The notes under the pieces: generated by a model
Told to the model about the DNA's origin: nothing
Database searches by the model: none
What the model saw: the letters and a program-made list of their open reading frames with translations, nothing else
Part shown: positions 36,367 to 47,770 of the stretch, piece after piece
Position numbering within the stretch: the first letter of the stretch is position 1
Layout: every line of letters begins with the position of its first letter
Made by a program: the position numbers and the translations under genes
NCBI GenBank assembly: GCA_905250125.1
Contig: CAJNOL010001012.1
Coordinates: 23,123 to 87,122, forward strand
Length of the DNA stretch: 64,000 bases
From: Rotaria sordida
Lineage: Eukaryota > Rotifera > Eurotatoria > Philodinida > Philodinidae
Direction: 5' to 3'

Positions 36367-39300
36367 ATGGCAGATGATGATCAATTTAATATAGGTAAGA
36401 TTAATTTACAACAAACAAAAATGATATGAATTTTAAAAAAATGTCTTTTTTTATATATTAAATAGATGACAATAGTGAAGATATCGAAGAAGACGAAGAT
36501 GAAGAAGAAGAAGGATCAGATGATGATACTGGATTTTTTCCTATTGACGAACCAATTGTACATTCATCACAATCAAATAATATAACAACAACAACAACAC
36601 GTCATTCATCAGAACAGTCAACAACTAAACTTTCTTCCAGTCTTAGTGGTGCATCAAATAATTATCTACAAGATAATAATTTTGAATATATTGGTAAGAT
36701 GATTATTTTAAATATTCTTATCATTAATGAGAAAGTCATAGAATATATATTTCTCTATCAAAAAAAATTTCATTTATTTTCATCTGTAGTATTATCACAA
36801 GATGAAATAGTTAAATATATGGTTGAATGTATAAAAGAAGTAAATGAAGTTATAAAATTACCAACAACAACTGTACGTTTATTATTACATCATTTTCGTT
36901 GGGATAAAGAAAAATTAATGGAACGTTTTTATGATCCAAATTATCAAGATGAATTATTTCGTCAAGCACATATTGTTAATCCATTTAAAAAACCTTCTCA
37001 ATTACAAACACAATTATCAAATTCATTACATCGTTCAACACGTCGTCAAATATCATCATCACCTTCAACACAAACATGTATTATATGTTGTTCAACAAAA
37101 TTTTTAAATGAAATGGCTGGTTTAGAATGTGGTCATATATTTTGTATTGAATGTTGGGGACATTATTTAACAACAAAAATTATGGATGAAGGTATTGGAC
37201 AAACAATACCATGTCCAGCTAAATGTGATATTTTAGTTGATGATAAAACTGTTTTAAATCTTATTAATATACCAACTGTTCGTCGAAAATATCAACATTT
37301 AATAACAAATTCATTTGTTGAATGTAATCGTAATATGCGTTGGTGTCCAGGAACAAATTGTACAAATGCAATTAAAGCATCATATTGTGATGTTGCTATG
37401 GTAACATGTACAACATGTAGAACATCATTTTGTTTTCAATGTGGTCAATCATGGCATGAACCAATTAAATGTAAATGGCTTAAAAAATGGCAAAAAAAAT
37501 GTCATGATGATAGTGAAACAAGTAATTGGATTGCTGCAAATACAAAAGAATGTCCCAAATGTCATGCAACTATTGGTAAATAATAAGAAAATTTTATTTA
37601 TGCTAAGAGGAAACTTCGAAAAAAAAAACGTTTAAGAGAATCTTCTTTGTCAAAGATACGGAGAGAGTATAGGTCATTGACCTCTAATACAAGCAGCTTT
37701 CGATTACTTTAATGAGGAGACGAAATTCTCTCCCACGCGAAATGTTCAATTGGGGTGCGGATGGTCTTCTCATGAGCTCTAGGAAGAATATTATGGCAAC
37801 TTGAAAAAATGAAGGATAGAATTTTGGCGGGAGATTTTTGTCCTTTGCAACTCCTATATCTTCCTAGAGGAAGTATCTGGGGATTTTGAAGTTATGACAA
37901 CTTTTGCTCTACTTATTCAGATCTATAATGTCTTGGTAATTTTTCGTCGAACTATTTTCGAGAAATCCCTGAAAGAGGATACCTTAAACTGAAAATTTCT
38001 TTTTATAATGATAAGATTAAAGTGTAGAAAATAAGAAGTTGTCTAGCATTTTTGTAGAATTCATATGTATTTTCAAAGTAAATAGTGAGTGTAAGTTCTG
38101 GCTCTCTCCATCCAAGCAAAAATAAGAGATATCCATAGTGAACAACGCAATAGTGTGAAAATATCTTTTTTCTTATCGTAGTTAATACACGTCAGTATCT
38201 ATCTATAATTTTTTCAATTCGTAAGAAATATCATTATCCATTTTTGACTGTTGTCATATATTTTTCTTTTTTTTCCATCATATCATAAAAATAATAGTAT
38301 TGCAATTTGAATTTAAATCATATAAGAAAACGATTTACAAAAAAATTATACTAAATTATCTGGTAGTTTGTATAGAAACAACATAGAACAGATTTACTAA
38401 ATCTAATAGCATTTCAAAATTGTTTTTGCGATATTAAAAATCTTTTGTAATAAGATAATATCATTTAAATATTCTTTGAAATTATTATTAAAATAAAAGA
38501 AAACAAACTTTTTATTTTTATAGAAAAAAATGGTGGTTGTAATCATTTAATATGTAAAAATCAATCATGCAAGTATGAATTTTGTTGGATATGTTTGGGT
38601 CCATGGGAACCACATGGTTCATCATGGTATAATTGTAATCGTTTTAATGAAGATGATGCAAAAAAAGCACGTGATGATCAAGAACGTTCACGTGCAGCAT
38701 TACAACGTTATCTTCATTATTATAAACGTTATCATAATCATCATGAATCATTAAGATTAGAAAGTAAATTATTAGATCAAGTACAAAAACGTATGGAATC
38801 TATGCAACAACAGATGAGTTGGATTGAAGTACAATTTCTTCAAGTAGCATGTGAAGTACTTCGACAATGTCGTCAAACATTAATGTATACATATCCATTT
38901 GCATTTTATCTTAAACGAAATAATCATTCGTAAGTTATAGACAAAAATCATCATTATGATCCCTATATGTCATAGAAGACAGTATCCGATACGACAACTT
39001 TTGTTCTATCTGTCTTGGAAGTTTGAAATTTTTCTTATGAGTCATTTTTTCAGACGTTCTAAAAAGGAGGGAAGTTATACTTTATATGAGAAAATCGACT
39101 ATAGTTCACTGAAATTCTATGTAATGAAACTGTTTATTATAAATATTTTTGGCTAAGGAATAATTTTGTTTTTGTTAGAATTATTTTTGAACAAAATCAA
39201 GCTGATTTAGAACTTGCTACTGAAGAATTAAGTGGTTATTTGGAACGAGATTCAAATCAAACAACAAATTTAACTGAAATGAAACAAAAAGTACAAGATA

Positions 39301-39450
39301 AATATCGTTATTGTAGTACACGTCGAAAAGTATTATTAGATCACGTTGCTGAAGGATATGAATGTGATTATTGGTTAGTTTAAAAAAGCAAAAATCTGCC
39401 AATGTTTTATTTTTTGTTTTTATTCTAGGGAATATAATGAGGATGTATGA
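36367..39450 (+). CDS. ARIH1: E3 ubiquitin ligase ARIH1 (Ariadne, RBR type)
   Basis: RING-between-RING ligase that forms a thioester with ubiquitin and works with neddylated cullin-RING ligases. Six exons (36367-36394, 36466-36693, 36790-37575, 38524-38929, 39179-39373, 39429-39450) give 554 residues (human 557). Order: acidic N-terminus ([17 protein letters not shown]); UBA-like segment; RING1 from about residue 182 ([25 protein letters not shown]); IBR ([25 protein letters not shown]); RING2 with [19 protein letters not shown], in which Cys about 353 is the catalytic residue. The Ariadne domain follows ([64 protein letters not shown]). The final exon is only 22 bp (EYNEDV plus stop) and would be missed by frame-based searches. 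Intron 3 (37576-38523) is enlarged. The gene looks fully functional. Confidence 0.97.
37576..38523 (+). other. Enlarged intron 3 of ARIH1 with a small inverted repeat
   Basis: 948 bp against 54-250 bp for the other introns. Inside, GCTCTAGGAAGA near 37777 pairs with ATCTTCCTAGAGG near 37859, with matching flanks (GGCAACTT / TTTGCAACTCC). This makes imperfect arms of about 40 bp. It is a probable remnant of an insertion, with no coding capacity. Confidence 0.55.
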
Positions 39451-40119
39451 AAAACAATATATATGTATATTATTATTTATCACACAAAATATATATGACA
39501 ATTATAGATATTCATTTAAAATTGTGTGTTTATCTCCATGTCATTTATTATATAATCCCTTTTTGTCCTTATTTGGATATTTAGACGAAAATTTGGCGTA
39601 TAATTTTGTTATTCTATCTTTTTCTTCTATCTCATTCAATTGTCGCTTTTGTTCAATTTTTCCAAGAAGAATACAGAATATATATTAAACAAGACCAAAA
39701 AATTTTTTCTTTTTTTTTTTATGATATATTGTGAATTTTTTTTTTGTCATATGTCAATTATATATATATAAATATATAAATCGAACTAATTACTTCTCTT
39801 TTCTTTCTTTATATTATTGAGTGATACACTTCAACAAACAATTCAATTCATAAACGAATAATCGAATATATATGAAAATGCTTTTGAGATTTAGAGATGA
39901 TAGCACAGTCATATTATCGGTACATCACAAAAAAGGAAATTTTGTATAGTTTTCATGGCATATTTTGATTAAAAATTTGGTGTACATATATAATGTATCT
40001 TTTGGGACAGAATAACTACATTTGTTCAGATGTAAAAAGATTCGACAAAGTTCTTACAATGTATGACAAGAAATATAACGATATGATCTTACACTGAATG
40101 ACTTTGTTGATTAGCAGCA
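39451..40119. other. Region downstream of ARIH1
   Basis: About 670 bp of AT-rich sequence, with A/T tracts near 39695-39725 and a TA run near 39760-39768. It should include the ARIH1 3' UTR. The frame at 39371-39688 is intron and 3' UTR reading; no gene. Confidence 0.6.
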
Positions 40120-41164
40120 TTAACACGTTCAGCCCGATTCAGTTTCATTACAGAATAGCTCTAACAGATTCATTTTTATGTGTTTTCATTGTCCTTTTCA
40201 TTCTATGCTGGCTCATTGTTTTCTCTTTTCTGATTGCTATACGACATGGACAGTTATATCTATGCATCACAGACTGGTTTTTACCAACATGACGTATTGA
40301 GTTTTTCCAGTACGTTATCACATGTTCTGTATTGGACTTTTCCTAATAATATATCCGTTTATCTCATACTTGATATTCTTCAACATGCTTATAGTTAATC
40401 AAGTGGAAAGATAAACGAGATGTTTTGATGATATCCACAAGATCATCGCATTCAGCAATTGTGGTGAACACTGGGAAAAACAATATACGAAATGAGCCTA
40501 TTATGAAGCCACAAGTTGTACTAGATTATAACGAGGGAAGACAAAGTAGTGATTTGTCAGATCAACTATCAACATACTATACATGTCTCAGACAGTCTAT
40601 AAAATGGTATAAAAAGGTGGCATTTGAACTAGTATTTGGAACCGTAGTAGTTAATAGTGATTTAATTTACAAGAAAAATTATAACGCAAGCGACATGATC
40701 ATTCTGCAGTTTCGTGAGAGTTTCGTGCAGTCTTTACTTCTTGGTACGCCATTTGAGAAGCTGAAACCTGGTCCGAGACAACAATCAGCAAGTCGTTCGA
40801 AGCATAAACTCGCTGATCACCAGCTCGAAGAAAAGGAAGAATTTGTGCGCAATGTCTGAAGGTGCTGTGCTGGTGGCTATGAGAAAAGCAGGGAACAATA
40901 ATCAAGAGAAGCGAGCATGCTGGCAGCAAAGAAAATAAAAACCTTCTGTGCTGACTGTAAAAAAATTTTTTGTGTTGATTGTTTTAACGAGAAGCATCGT
41001 GCTATGGAATAAAGAACTCAAAAATTACTGAAGACACAGTAGGTGACACATTATGTGTAATCTCCTGCCTAAGCAAAAAGGCAACCGAAAGCGGTTTTCT
41101 ATACAGTTTCTTCTTAAAATATAGTGTGACCCACCCGTGGGTTACATCTGGCTGAATGTGTTAA
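40120..41164 (+). mobile_element. piggyBac-type transposon remnant with TTAA target duplication
   Basis: Left edge TTAACACGTTCAGCC at 40120 and right edge GGCTGAATGTGTTAA ending at 41164 are inverted repeats (one mismatch), each starting at a TTAA. TTAA is the diagnostic target site of piggyBac. The interior is about 1.05 kb, too short for the full transposase of about 1.8 kb, so it is an internally deleted copy. It carries the C-terminal part of the transposase gene (see 40390-41013). Confidence 0.88.
40390..41013 (+). pseudogene. piggyBac transposase, C-terminal fragment, frameshifted
   Basis: The frame from about 40398 reads WKDKRDVLMISTRSSHSAIV, then PQVVLDYNEGRQSSDLSDQL and YYTCLRQSIKWYKKVAFEL. 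These match the piggyBac (DDE_Tnp_1_7) pattern 'VxDYNxGMGGVDLSDQL...YY...RKSLKWYKKVFF'. The family's GG-VD is replaced by RQSSD, so the catalytic region is altered. The frame stops at 40857-40859. After a frame change, a Cys-rich segment (FCADCKKIF, FCVDCFNEKH) at about 40940-41005 corresponds to the zinc-binding C-terminus. The N-terminal half is missing. It is a pseudogene. Confidence 0.85.
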
Positions 41165-41246
41165 TTACATAGAGTTTCGTTGTACATGCACACGATTTTT
41201 CCTAGTAGCAGATGCTTCGAGTTTTGTTTAGCGTTGTTTAAACTAT

Positions 41247-41603
41247 ACTATTATCCATTTCAAAAATAGAGGAGACGTCAATATATTTCGGGTAACTTTT
41301 GGTAGTAACAACATAGAGAGCTGTGATTTTCACCATTACACAAAGAGAAGTCTCAGGTGCATAGATTTGATTGATCAGCTCAATATTTGTGACATGTAGA
41401 CTTGTTATGCTACACAGCAGCGGATTGTGAAACTTTGGAAATACTAGTATAACAGTGTCAAATCATTTCGAATCCAAAAATAAGTATCACTATTCGACAT
41501 ATCATAGTATATTACTCCTGTCTGGATGCTTTTCCAGATGATTCCAGGTCAATAGTTATTCGAAAATTATCCATGGCTCTTCTTTTTTGAAATGGATAAT
41601 AGT
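41247..41603. mobile_element. Inverted-repeat element, family A, copy 2
   Basis: Starts ACTATTATCCATTTCAAAA at 41247 and ends with the reverse complement at 41603. The similarity between the two ends continues with mismatches for about 50 bp. The end sequence is the same as that of the 3698-4406 element, but the interior differs. Non-coding. It lies 80 bp from the piggyBac remnant. Confidence 0.82.
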
Positions 41604-41879
41604 TTTTACATATGAAAAACGAAAATCTTATTTTAAAAAGAGATTGAACTTTCTACGAGTATACCAATAATTCAGTTCTCTTCACGTCATATGGCAATTT
41701 TAATGTTCTCTATATAAAAAAAAAACCTAACAAAGAAATTGAAATCTATACAACTAAATCGAATTGAATTATAAAAGCTGCACAATGTTTAATATATTTG
41801 ATAAAAATATTCAGATTCATTTCTATGAGAACAATTTCTTAATTTCGTACAAAAAAAATGACAAAATTTTGCTATTTTT

Positions 41880-42150
41880 ATTTAGTAGTTTACAGTTCAT
41901 TTTGACATGTGTCTATCATACCATTTGGGATGAGTTTGCGAAAGTCATCGACTGGAATAAAGTGACATCTAAATCGACCATGATCCAACAACTAAAACAT
42001 GCGGTAAAAAAAATTCGAAAAAATGTTGTGTTTGAAAGTTGTGCTTCTTGAACTAATCGATTGTATCACATGTCACAAAATAATTGAAATTATTTAAAAT
42101 AATAAAAATATCTACATTTTGTAGAGAATTTGACAAGGAATCTTTCTATA
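41880..42150 (+). pseudogene. mariner-type transposase, C-terminal remnant (copy 1)
   Basis: The frame ending at 42051 contains TIWDEFAKVIDWNKVTSK followed by a helix with KHAVKKIRKNVVFESCASW, matching the end of mariner/Tc1 transposases. It aligns residue by residue with the fuller copy starting at about 42180, and the downstream noncoding tail (CATTTTGTAGAGAATTTG) also matches that copy. Everything upstream of the IWDE motif is lost. Confidence 0.75.
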
Positions 42151-42179
42151 AAAATTTTTTTTTCTAAGCTGAATAATAG

Positions 42180-42720
42180 GTGAGAAATATGCAAAAGACT
42201 GAGAGGGTCATTTATTATGGGCCACCCGTTACAAACGAAAAAAATTCGCAAACTGGATCTTTAATAATTTTCGAAAAGAAGACACAAAGAACAGTAGATC
42301 ATGCTGAATATATCCAACATGTTCTACCAATAGCATTAGAATATGGAAATAAGTCCTCTGGAGAACACTGGACATTTCAACCGGACGATGCGAAACTTTA
42401 CGTACATCACCTAACACAAAAATGGTGTTAGGACAAATTTCCATCGTTCATAGATAAAAATCATTGGCCACTGAATAGTTTAGGTTTAAATTTATTGGAC
42501 TATTCTATTTGGGACGAATATGTACGATCCATCAACTGGAAGATAGTAACATCAAAAGATACACTCATCAAAGAGCTGAAATGTGCAGTCAAAAAAATTC
42601 GACAAGATGTTGTTTTACAAAGCTGTTCGTTTGAAACGTGTCATAGAAAATGATGGACATCATTTAAATAAATAAAAAATACACTATTTTGTAGAGCATC
42701 CCAAGACGAATCTTTTAAAA
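42180..42720 (+). pseudogene. mariner-type transposase remnant (copy 2)
   Basis: Open from 42180 to an in-frame stop at about 42429, then continuing in the same frame to about 42640. It reads EHWTFQPDDAKLYVHHLTQK, WC-stop-DKFPSFIDKNHWPLNSLGLN, LLDYSIWDEYVRSINW and ELKCAVKKIRQDVVLQSC. These match mariner 'FQQDGAPPH...WP.NSPDLNPLDYSIWD'. The family Asp in 'NSPDLN' is Gly here, so the DDE/D triad is broken in addition to the stop codon. No terminal repeats were defined. Confidence 0.85.
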
Positions 42721-42948
42721 ACAAAACAAAGTCCAAACAAATGAGAATTGATGGAGATATCAGTAAAATACTGAGAGAGTCCTTCTTTCCGGAACATCCG
42801 TTAGATTCTCTATATTTCGTCCTGGATCCTAGTTCACTGTCCTAGTGAAGGTACTTATTAGTCGTACTTGTGTTAGAATTCGAGTATTTGAGTACGACAA
42901 TCGAGTACTCGCTGTGTAATATTGAGTGTTTTTTTGAGTACTCTTATC
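42721..42948. repeat. GAGTAC-rich sequence next to the assembly gap
   Basis: From about 42845 the motifs GTACTT, AGTACGAC, GAGTACTC and GAGTATTTGAGTAC recur at short intervals up to the gap, several of them palindromic. A local tandem or dyad repeat probably caused the assembly break. Confidence 0.55.
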
Positions 42949-43048
42949 NNNNNNNNNNNNNNNNNNNNNNNNNNNNNNNNNNNNNNNNNNNNNNNNNNNN
43001 NNNNNNNNNNNNNNNNNNNNNNNNNNNNNNNNNNNNNNNNNNNNNNNN
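42949..43048. other. Assembly gap (100 N)
   Basis: Exactly 100 N, the usual placeholder for a gap of unknown length. Translations across it are meaningless. Confidence 1.
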
Positions 43049-43963
43049 TTGTGACAAAAAATGCGACAAATTAAAGTATTAAAGGCGAAATATTGGAAAG
43101 TACTTTTTTGTGAAATCAAAAAAGGGATGCTTTTTTCATTTCAGTCGAAAGTTATAACTTTGAACAGTATTTATGAAGTTCGTCCATGCAATTAAAAATT
43201 TCACACTTATATCTATTATCGAAAAAAAAAATTATTTAATTATGTACGGGTATTTCCATAGGATCTCGACCACACTGTACAAAAAAGATCTCCGATTTTG
43301 ATGAAACTTTCAGCGTTTTTAGAGCTTTTAATTCTAAGAACTTTGATAAAAAAATTTTCTTAAAAAGTTTTTGCTTTCATGGAGATAGACCCAAAATACT
43401 GTTACCACTATATGTCAAAAAACAGTTTTTCTAGAAAATTTTTGACGAATAGTGTTTTATAGTTTTTGACACTTTTTGTCCCTAAAATGAGGTTAAAAAT
43501 AAAAACCAAGACCATATTCTAATTCTTCGCGAAAAGGCGCATCGAATCATACTAAATTTGATTTAAGTTTCGAAAAAAAATTGTGCTTCATATACTACTT
43601 GACTCTTTACTGACCATACGACACATAGGGCTCTTGATTATTTCAAAAGACCGAATTGCTCGATATACTGGTATATTGTATTCGATAGAGCGTCACTTGC
43701 TCTACAACACTGATAATTCAGAATTCTCCACCCTTTTGATTTGGCTAAAATATTGTGACAACTTTTTAAAATAGTACCATTTCACATATATTTTTTGAGA
43801 CTGTCCGAGGCGAAAAATCTAGAGTTTTTACAAATGACTACTTTCGATTGGAATAAAAGTTACAGGATTTATAGAGCTTTTAAGACTTGTTATTTTGGGA
43901 AAAAAATATTTGCTATTTAATGTTATTATCAATTTTGATATGCATCATTCGTTAAGAAAGGAG

Positions 43964-43979
43964 GTGGGGGGGGGGGGGC
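43964..43979. repeat. Poly-G tract
   Basis: Fourteen consecutive G in a genome section otherwise above 70 percent A+T; could be real or an assembly/sequencing artefact. Confidence 0.85.
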
Positions 43980-44157
43980 GTTAAGCGGACAAATCGGTCC
44001 TCTCATGAAAGCGTTCCTTTCCTATTCCAAATCGACACATTTTACCTCCCAAACTCAAAAAACGTTTGAATCCAGTCTATCAGGCTTCGTTAGCCAAAAC
44101 ACAAGGTTAGAAATTCCTCTCCGTTCACTATACAGATTTTTAGCCATTTCCGCTCAC

Positions 44158-44440
44158 CTCTGCCGTCTGTGACAAATGTAGACATTTGGATCCGCTTTCG
44201 AGTCAAGCTAAAGCGATACAACTTTTTGAGCTCTACAATTCTAGCTTAGGAGTGCCTAATGAAAAAAGTGGAAATTAGGGTCATATTGGGTAAAAATTGC
44301 CCAAAAACTGATTTTCCACCAATTTACCTTATTTCTGGCCTCTGTGACGTATGTAGACATTTCGATCCACTTTCGAGTCAACCTAAAACAATAAAGGTTT
44401 CTCAGCTCTACAACTGTGACGTAAGAATGGGTAGAGAAAA
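44158..44440. repeat. Two diverged copies of a segment of about 100 bp
   Basis: 44158-44260 and 44337-44440 share GTCTGTGAC or CTCTGTGAC, then ATGTAGACATTT, GATCC, CTTTCGAGTCAA, CTAAA and GAGCTCTACAA or CAGCTCTACAA, in the same order and orientation. The period is about 180 bp. It is a tandem duplication inside an unclassified element. Confidence 0.75.
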
Positions 44441-46061
44441 TTTTGCACGTGGTTTGTGGTTTCACGTATATACTTAGGTTTGCAGTACGGCACATTACCG
44501 AACCGCTTGTGCTTTTTCAGTTGCGCATGGTGCTCGATATGATACATCGCCTAATTCGATTGTTATCGAATCTTCTGGAAGTGCTGCAATTGGGAAAGAC
44601 TATACTGAAGGAGCAATCGGTCTTGCATTGGGTTTTCAATCAAAATTTTCGCACGTTTCGAAAAAAGTATGCCGTCTCTATTACTGTCACAGCAACACAG
44701 GCACCAATTAGCTGCACGACTAGCAAAAATCGAGTAAATATAGGGAGCTGGCGTAAATGGCTAAAGGTCGGGACACACCTAAACGTGAAGCTGAGATTGA
44801 TGACAAGGCAGGTAAACAGGGCCTCCTTATATGCACTAGTCTCGGAACTCACGGCAATTATCAGAAGTTGTTGGTAGTCATCGAGAGTGAATTCGAGTTA
44901 CCCGGAGTCATCGGACATCCATGGAAGTCATTCATGTATGACTTGACGTTATTGGCAGTAGTGCCGAAAATTGGATTTCTAACTGTAATGACTTCCACTG
45001 ACTCATCTTAATTCGCCTGTTCACCCGGACTGTGCAAGTCAGTGGAACCCGGCTTTTCCTACCTCGGGAATGGATCGGAGTCAACAGAAGTCGTTGAGTA
45101 CCCACCCCACACCCTCAATTATAACTTATGATTCTCAAAGATATCATTGAACTGTCGCATATACACCTTGACACTGATTTTTTATTGAAGCATAAAACAC
45201 AGAGAGAAAATTTCCGCTCTCGAGATGATCTATGAAGTTGACTGAATAGTTTTTTGATAATAATCATAAATAAATGTATTCCCTAATGAAATCGTTCAGC
45301 ACGACGATGTATTGCTTCTAAAAGTGAATGGTTATGTGAAAAGTAACAGTCGGAATAGTTCGTACCATTTCGCGCTTGATAGAAGCAAAAAACTCTGAAA
45401 ATATGTTTATCATGTGTAAGAATGACCTCCAAAGACTAATCAACAGCTGCTTCAACAATGAGAAAAAATGTCAACGTTAAAATCTTTACAAAAATCTTTT
45501 TTTTTGTTTTGTTCAATTTTTAATCGTCTTTCGAATGAGATACTGTTCAAAAATATTGAGTAACAATTGTAGGTTTTATAATCAAAATACTGGTTTTTGC
45601 TGAATTTTTGAGAGTACTTGTTAAAAAAACACAATTTTCTCTAGAACTACAATGCTTCAAAGGCAAAAAAGAAAATGGGTTATAACTCTCTGGAGAAATT
45701 CTCGACTCAGTCAGTAAGTCTTTCTTAACATGTCATGTAGTGCAATGAAGTCTGTGCGTTCTCGCTATAAATTGATTATCGAAAAAAAAACTGCCAATCT
45801 GCCATAATCTTAAGTAAGAATAATACAAAAGATAAATTCACTTGAGTTATAATATATAAATAATTTTAATATTACATATAATTCTTCTATCTTTTTGTTT
45901 TTATTTTATATTTATGAGCATTAGTTAAGGAATAATAATAATAATAAAAAGATCTAGATAAATCAGTAGATTTTGTGTATGTGTGTGTGTTTTTCACTAG
46001 ATATTCCAATGAGAAACAAAAAAGTGAAAAAGAAAAGAATAACATTTATTAAAATCTTGTT

Positions 46062-47554
46062 TTAATCTTGTCGACCTTTTAATTCTCGTAATGTAATCTT
46101 ATCTTTTTCAATAACATAAACAATTGCACCCCAACCACTAGCAGAATCACGATCAACACCATTAAGTAAAGCTTGTGATGTTGCTTCAAATAATTCATCT
46201 GGATTCATATTTGGTTTAAAAAACAGTTCACCTAACAAAAAGAATATAAATCAATAAAAATTCAAAAAAACAAAAGATTCATTATCATACCAAGACCAAA
46301 TATAAAATCACTAGCCGTTCCAACTGTAGCTAAATTAACATTATCACTAATTGCTCCAATATTATCCGAATCATAAACAAATGTTTCACCAGTTTTAGGA
46401 TCAAGACCAGCAACAAGTGCATATACAAAATAGGGTCCAAATCGTCGTTCATATAAAAGATTTGTTAACATATTATATAATACAATTGGTTTTAGTTTTC
46501 TTTGTTCACGTAATTCATATAAATTCGTACGAAATTTTAAACGTTCAGAAACTGTTTGAACCTATTTTGTATTTCAATAAAATTCATAAAACGAATTATT
46601 CTTAAGAAAGGAGAGTATTCTCCTATAACATAACCTCAAATTTGAGTAAAATCTAACCGAAATTATGATGTTTTCAAAATCTACTTATTTGGTGTCAACG
46701 AAAAACGTTATCCTTACTAAGTCCTCTACTTTCACAATACCTCTTACAGAGTTACAACAGAATTGTATAATTTAAAGTTTCCCAAAACTTCTATTTTTCA
46801 TGGTATGCTGGTTGTGATGAGCAGGAACAATCATTTTCAGTCCCGATCAGAAAAATCTTTGGTCCTTGTTTCACGCTTAGAAATACATGTACTAATGAAA
46901 AATGCGATATCATTTTCCAGCAGTGTCAATGAGTTTGAGACATCTTGTACAATCTCTAATATCCTTCCTCTTGGAAATACATTACTTTTTTAATTCACAA
47001 ATCTTTCGTCTATTTTGCACTGTTGTTTACGAAGAAAAAAAAAGATTAATTTTACCATGAAAATTGTAATAGTAAATATTGAAGTGACTATTACTCAATA
47101 ATTTTCGTAGAAAATTTAAAAAACATGAGATGTGAGAATATGACATTTGACGCAAGTTTTACACAATCATAAAAGATATTACACTCAATGAAAAAGTGTT
47201 GCTGAATCTTCAACTATTAGAAAAAACAATATTTCTTTCATATATCATCCGATAGAGGCAAACCCAGTGAATAAGTTTTCATAAACAAAATTTGTTTAGA
47301 TCTTTTCCAAAATTCGAGGATATGTTGTAGGAAGGGGAAGAATATACTCTCCCTATATAAAAAGAACTTACATCTGTTGCTAAACCACACAATGCAACAA
47401 AACAATGATCACCATATTGAAATATTTTCGTAAAATTTGTTGCGATTGTTCGATTTTGTACACCATAACGTTTATCACATGCTATAGCAACACATTCTTT
47501 ACCTTTCATTGCTAAAGCAACACCACCATTATATGACATAATATCATCACCCAT
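46062..47554 (-). CDS. PSMB3: 20S proteasome subunit beta-3
   Basis: Non-catalytic beta subunit of the 20S core particle. Three exons (47372-47554, 46291-46561, 46062-46231) give 207 residues (human 205). It begins [18 protein letters not shown], close to vertebrate 'MSIMSYNGGAVMAMKG', and has no propeptide-Thr processing site, as expected for beta-3. Other conserved parts are [79 protein letters not shown] and the C-terminal [16 protein letters not shown]. Intron 1 is 810 bp and contains an inverted-repeat element; intron 2 is 59 bp. It lies 216 bp downstream of the V-ATPase subunit d gene on the same strand. A possible acceptor AG lies 3 nt before the ATG (AGCAGAAAATG), compatible with trans-splicing. 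Confidence 0.96.
46610..47356. mobile_element. Terminal-inverted-repeat element inside PSMB3 intron 1
   Basis: The left end (about 46610: GGAGAGTATTCTCC, then ATAACATAACCTCAAATTTGA and AAAATCTAA) matches the reverse complement of the right end (about 47280-47356: GGGAGAGTATATTCTTCC, ACAACATATCCTCGAATTTTG, AAGATCTAA) over about 80 bp with mismatches. The interior of about 590 bp has no recognisable coding sequence. Its length explains the enlarged intron. Confidence 0.68.
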
Positions 47555-47770
47555 TTTCTGCTATGTGTTTTTGTTTTTCTTTATTCGATCTACAATTATG
47601 TCGTGTATGTAGTTTATTGTATAGATAGAAATTAAAAATAAAAGAAAATTGTACTGGGCAAAATACAAAAAAAAAAATAATTTTTAAATCGTTTTAGAAG
47701 ATTGGAATATAATTATCAATTCTAAAACGAAAAATTTAATTAAGATTAAAAAAAAAAAAGTATATTTAAT

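Larger units (their letters stand above)
43049..46061. other. Gene-free, repeat-like region right of the gap
   Basis: About 3 kb with somewhat higher G+C than the rest, particularly 44440-45110. It holds a G14 homopolymer (about 43965-43978) and a duplicated segment (44158-44440). Frames at 44443-45011 show no domain I recognise; the base composition differs from the neighbouring genes and suggests transposon debris of unknown class. The sequence just before 46062 includes a (GT)n run at about 45976-45991. Confidence 0.55.

Noticed and set aside
42829-43119. Open frames crossing the N gap
   Set aside because: The translation is undefined through 100 N and the flanks are repeat sequence.
44443-45011. 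Overlapping open frames of 144 and 84 codons in a GC-richer stretch
   Set aside because: No recognisable domain, frames on both strands and inside repeat-like sequence; likely chance or debris.
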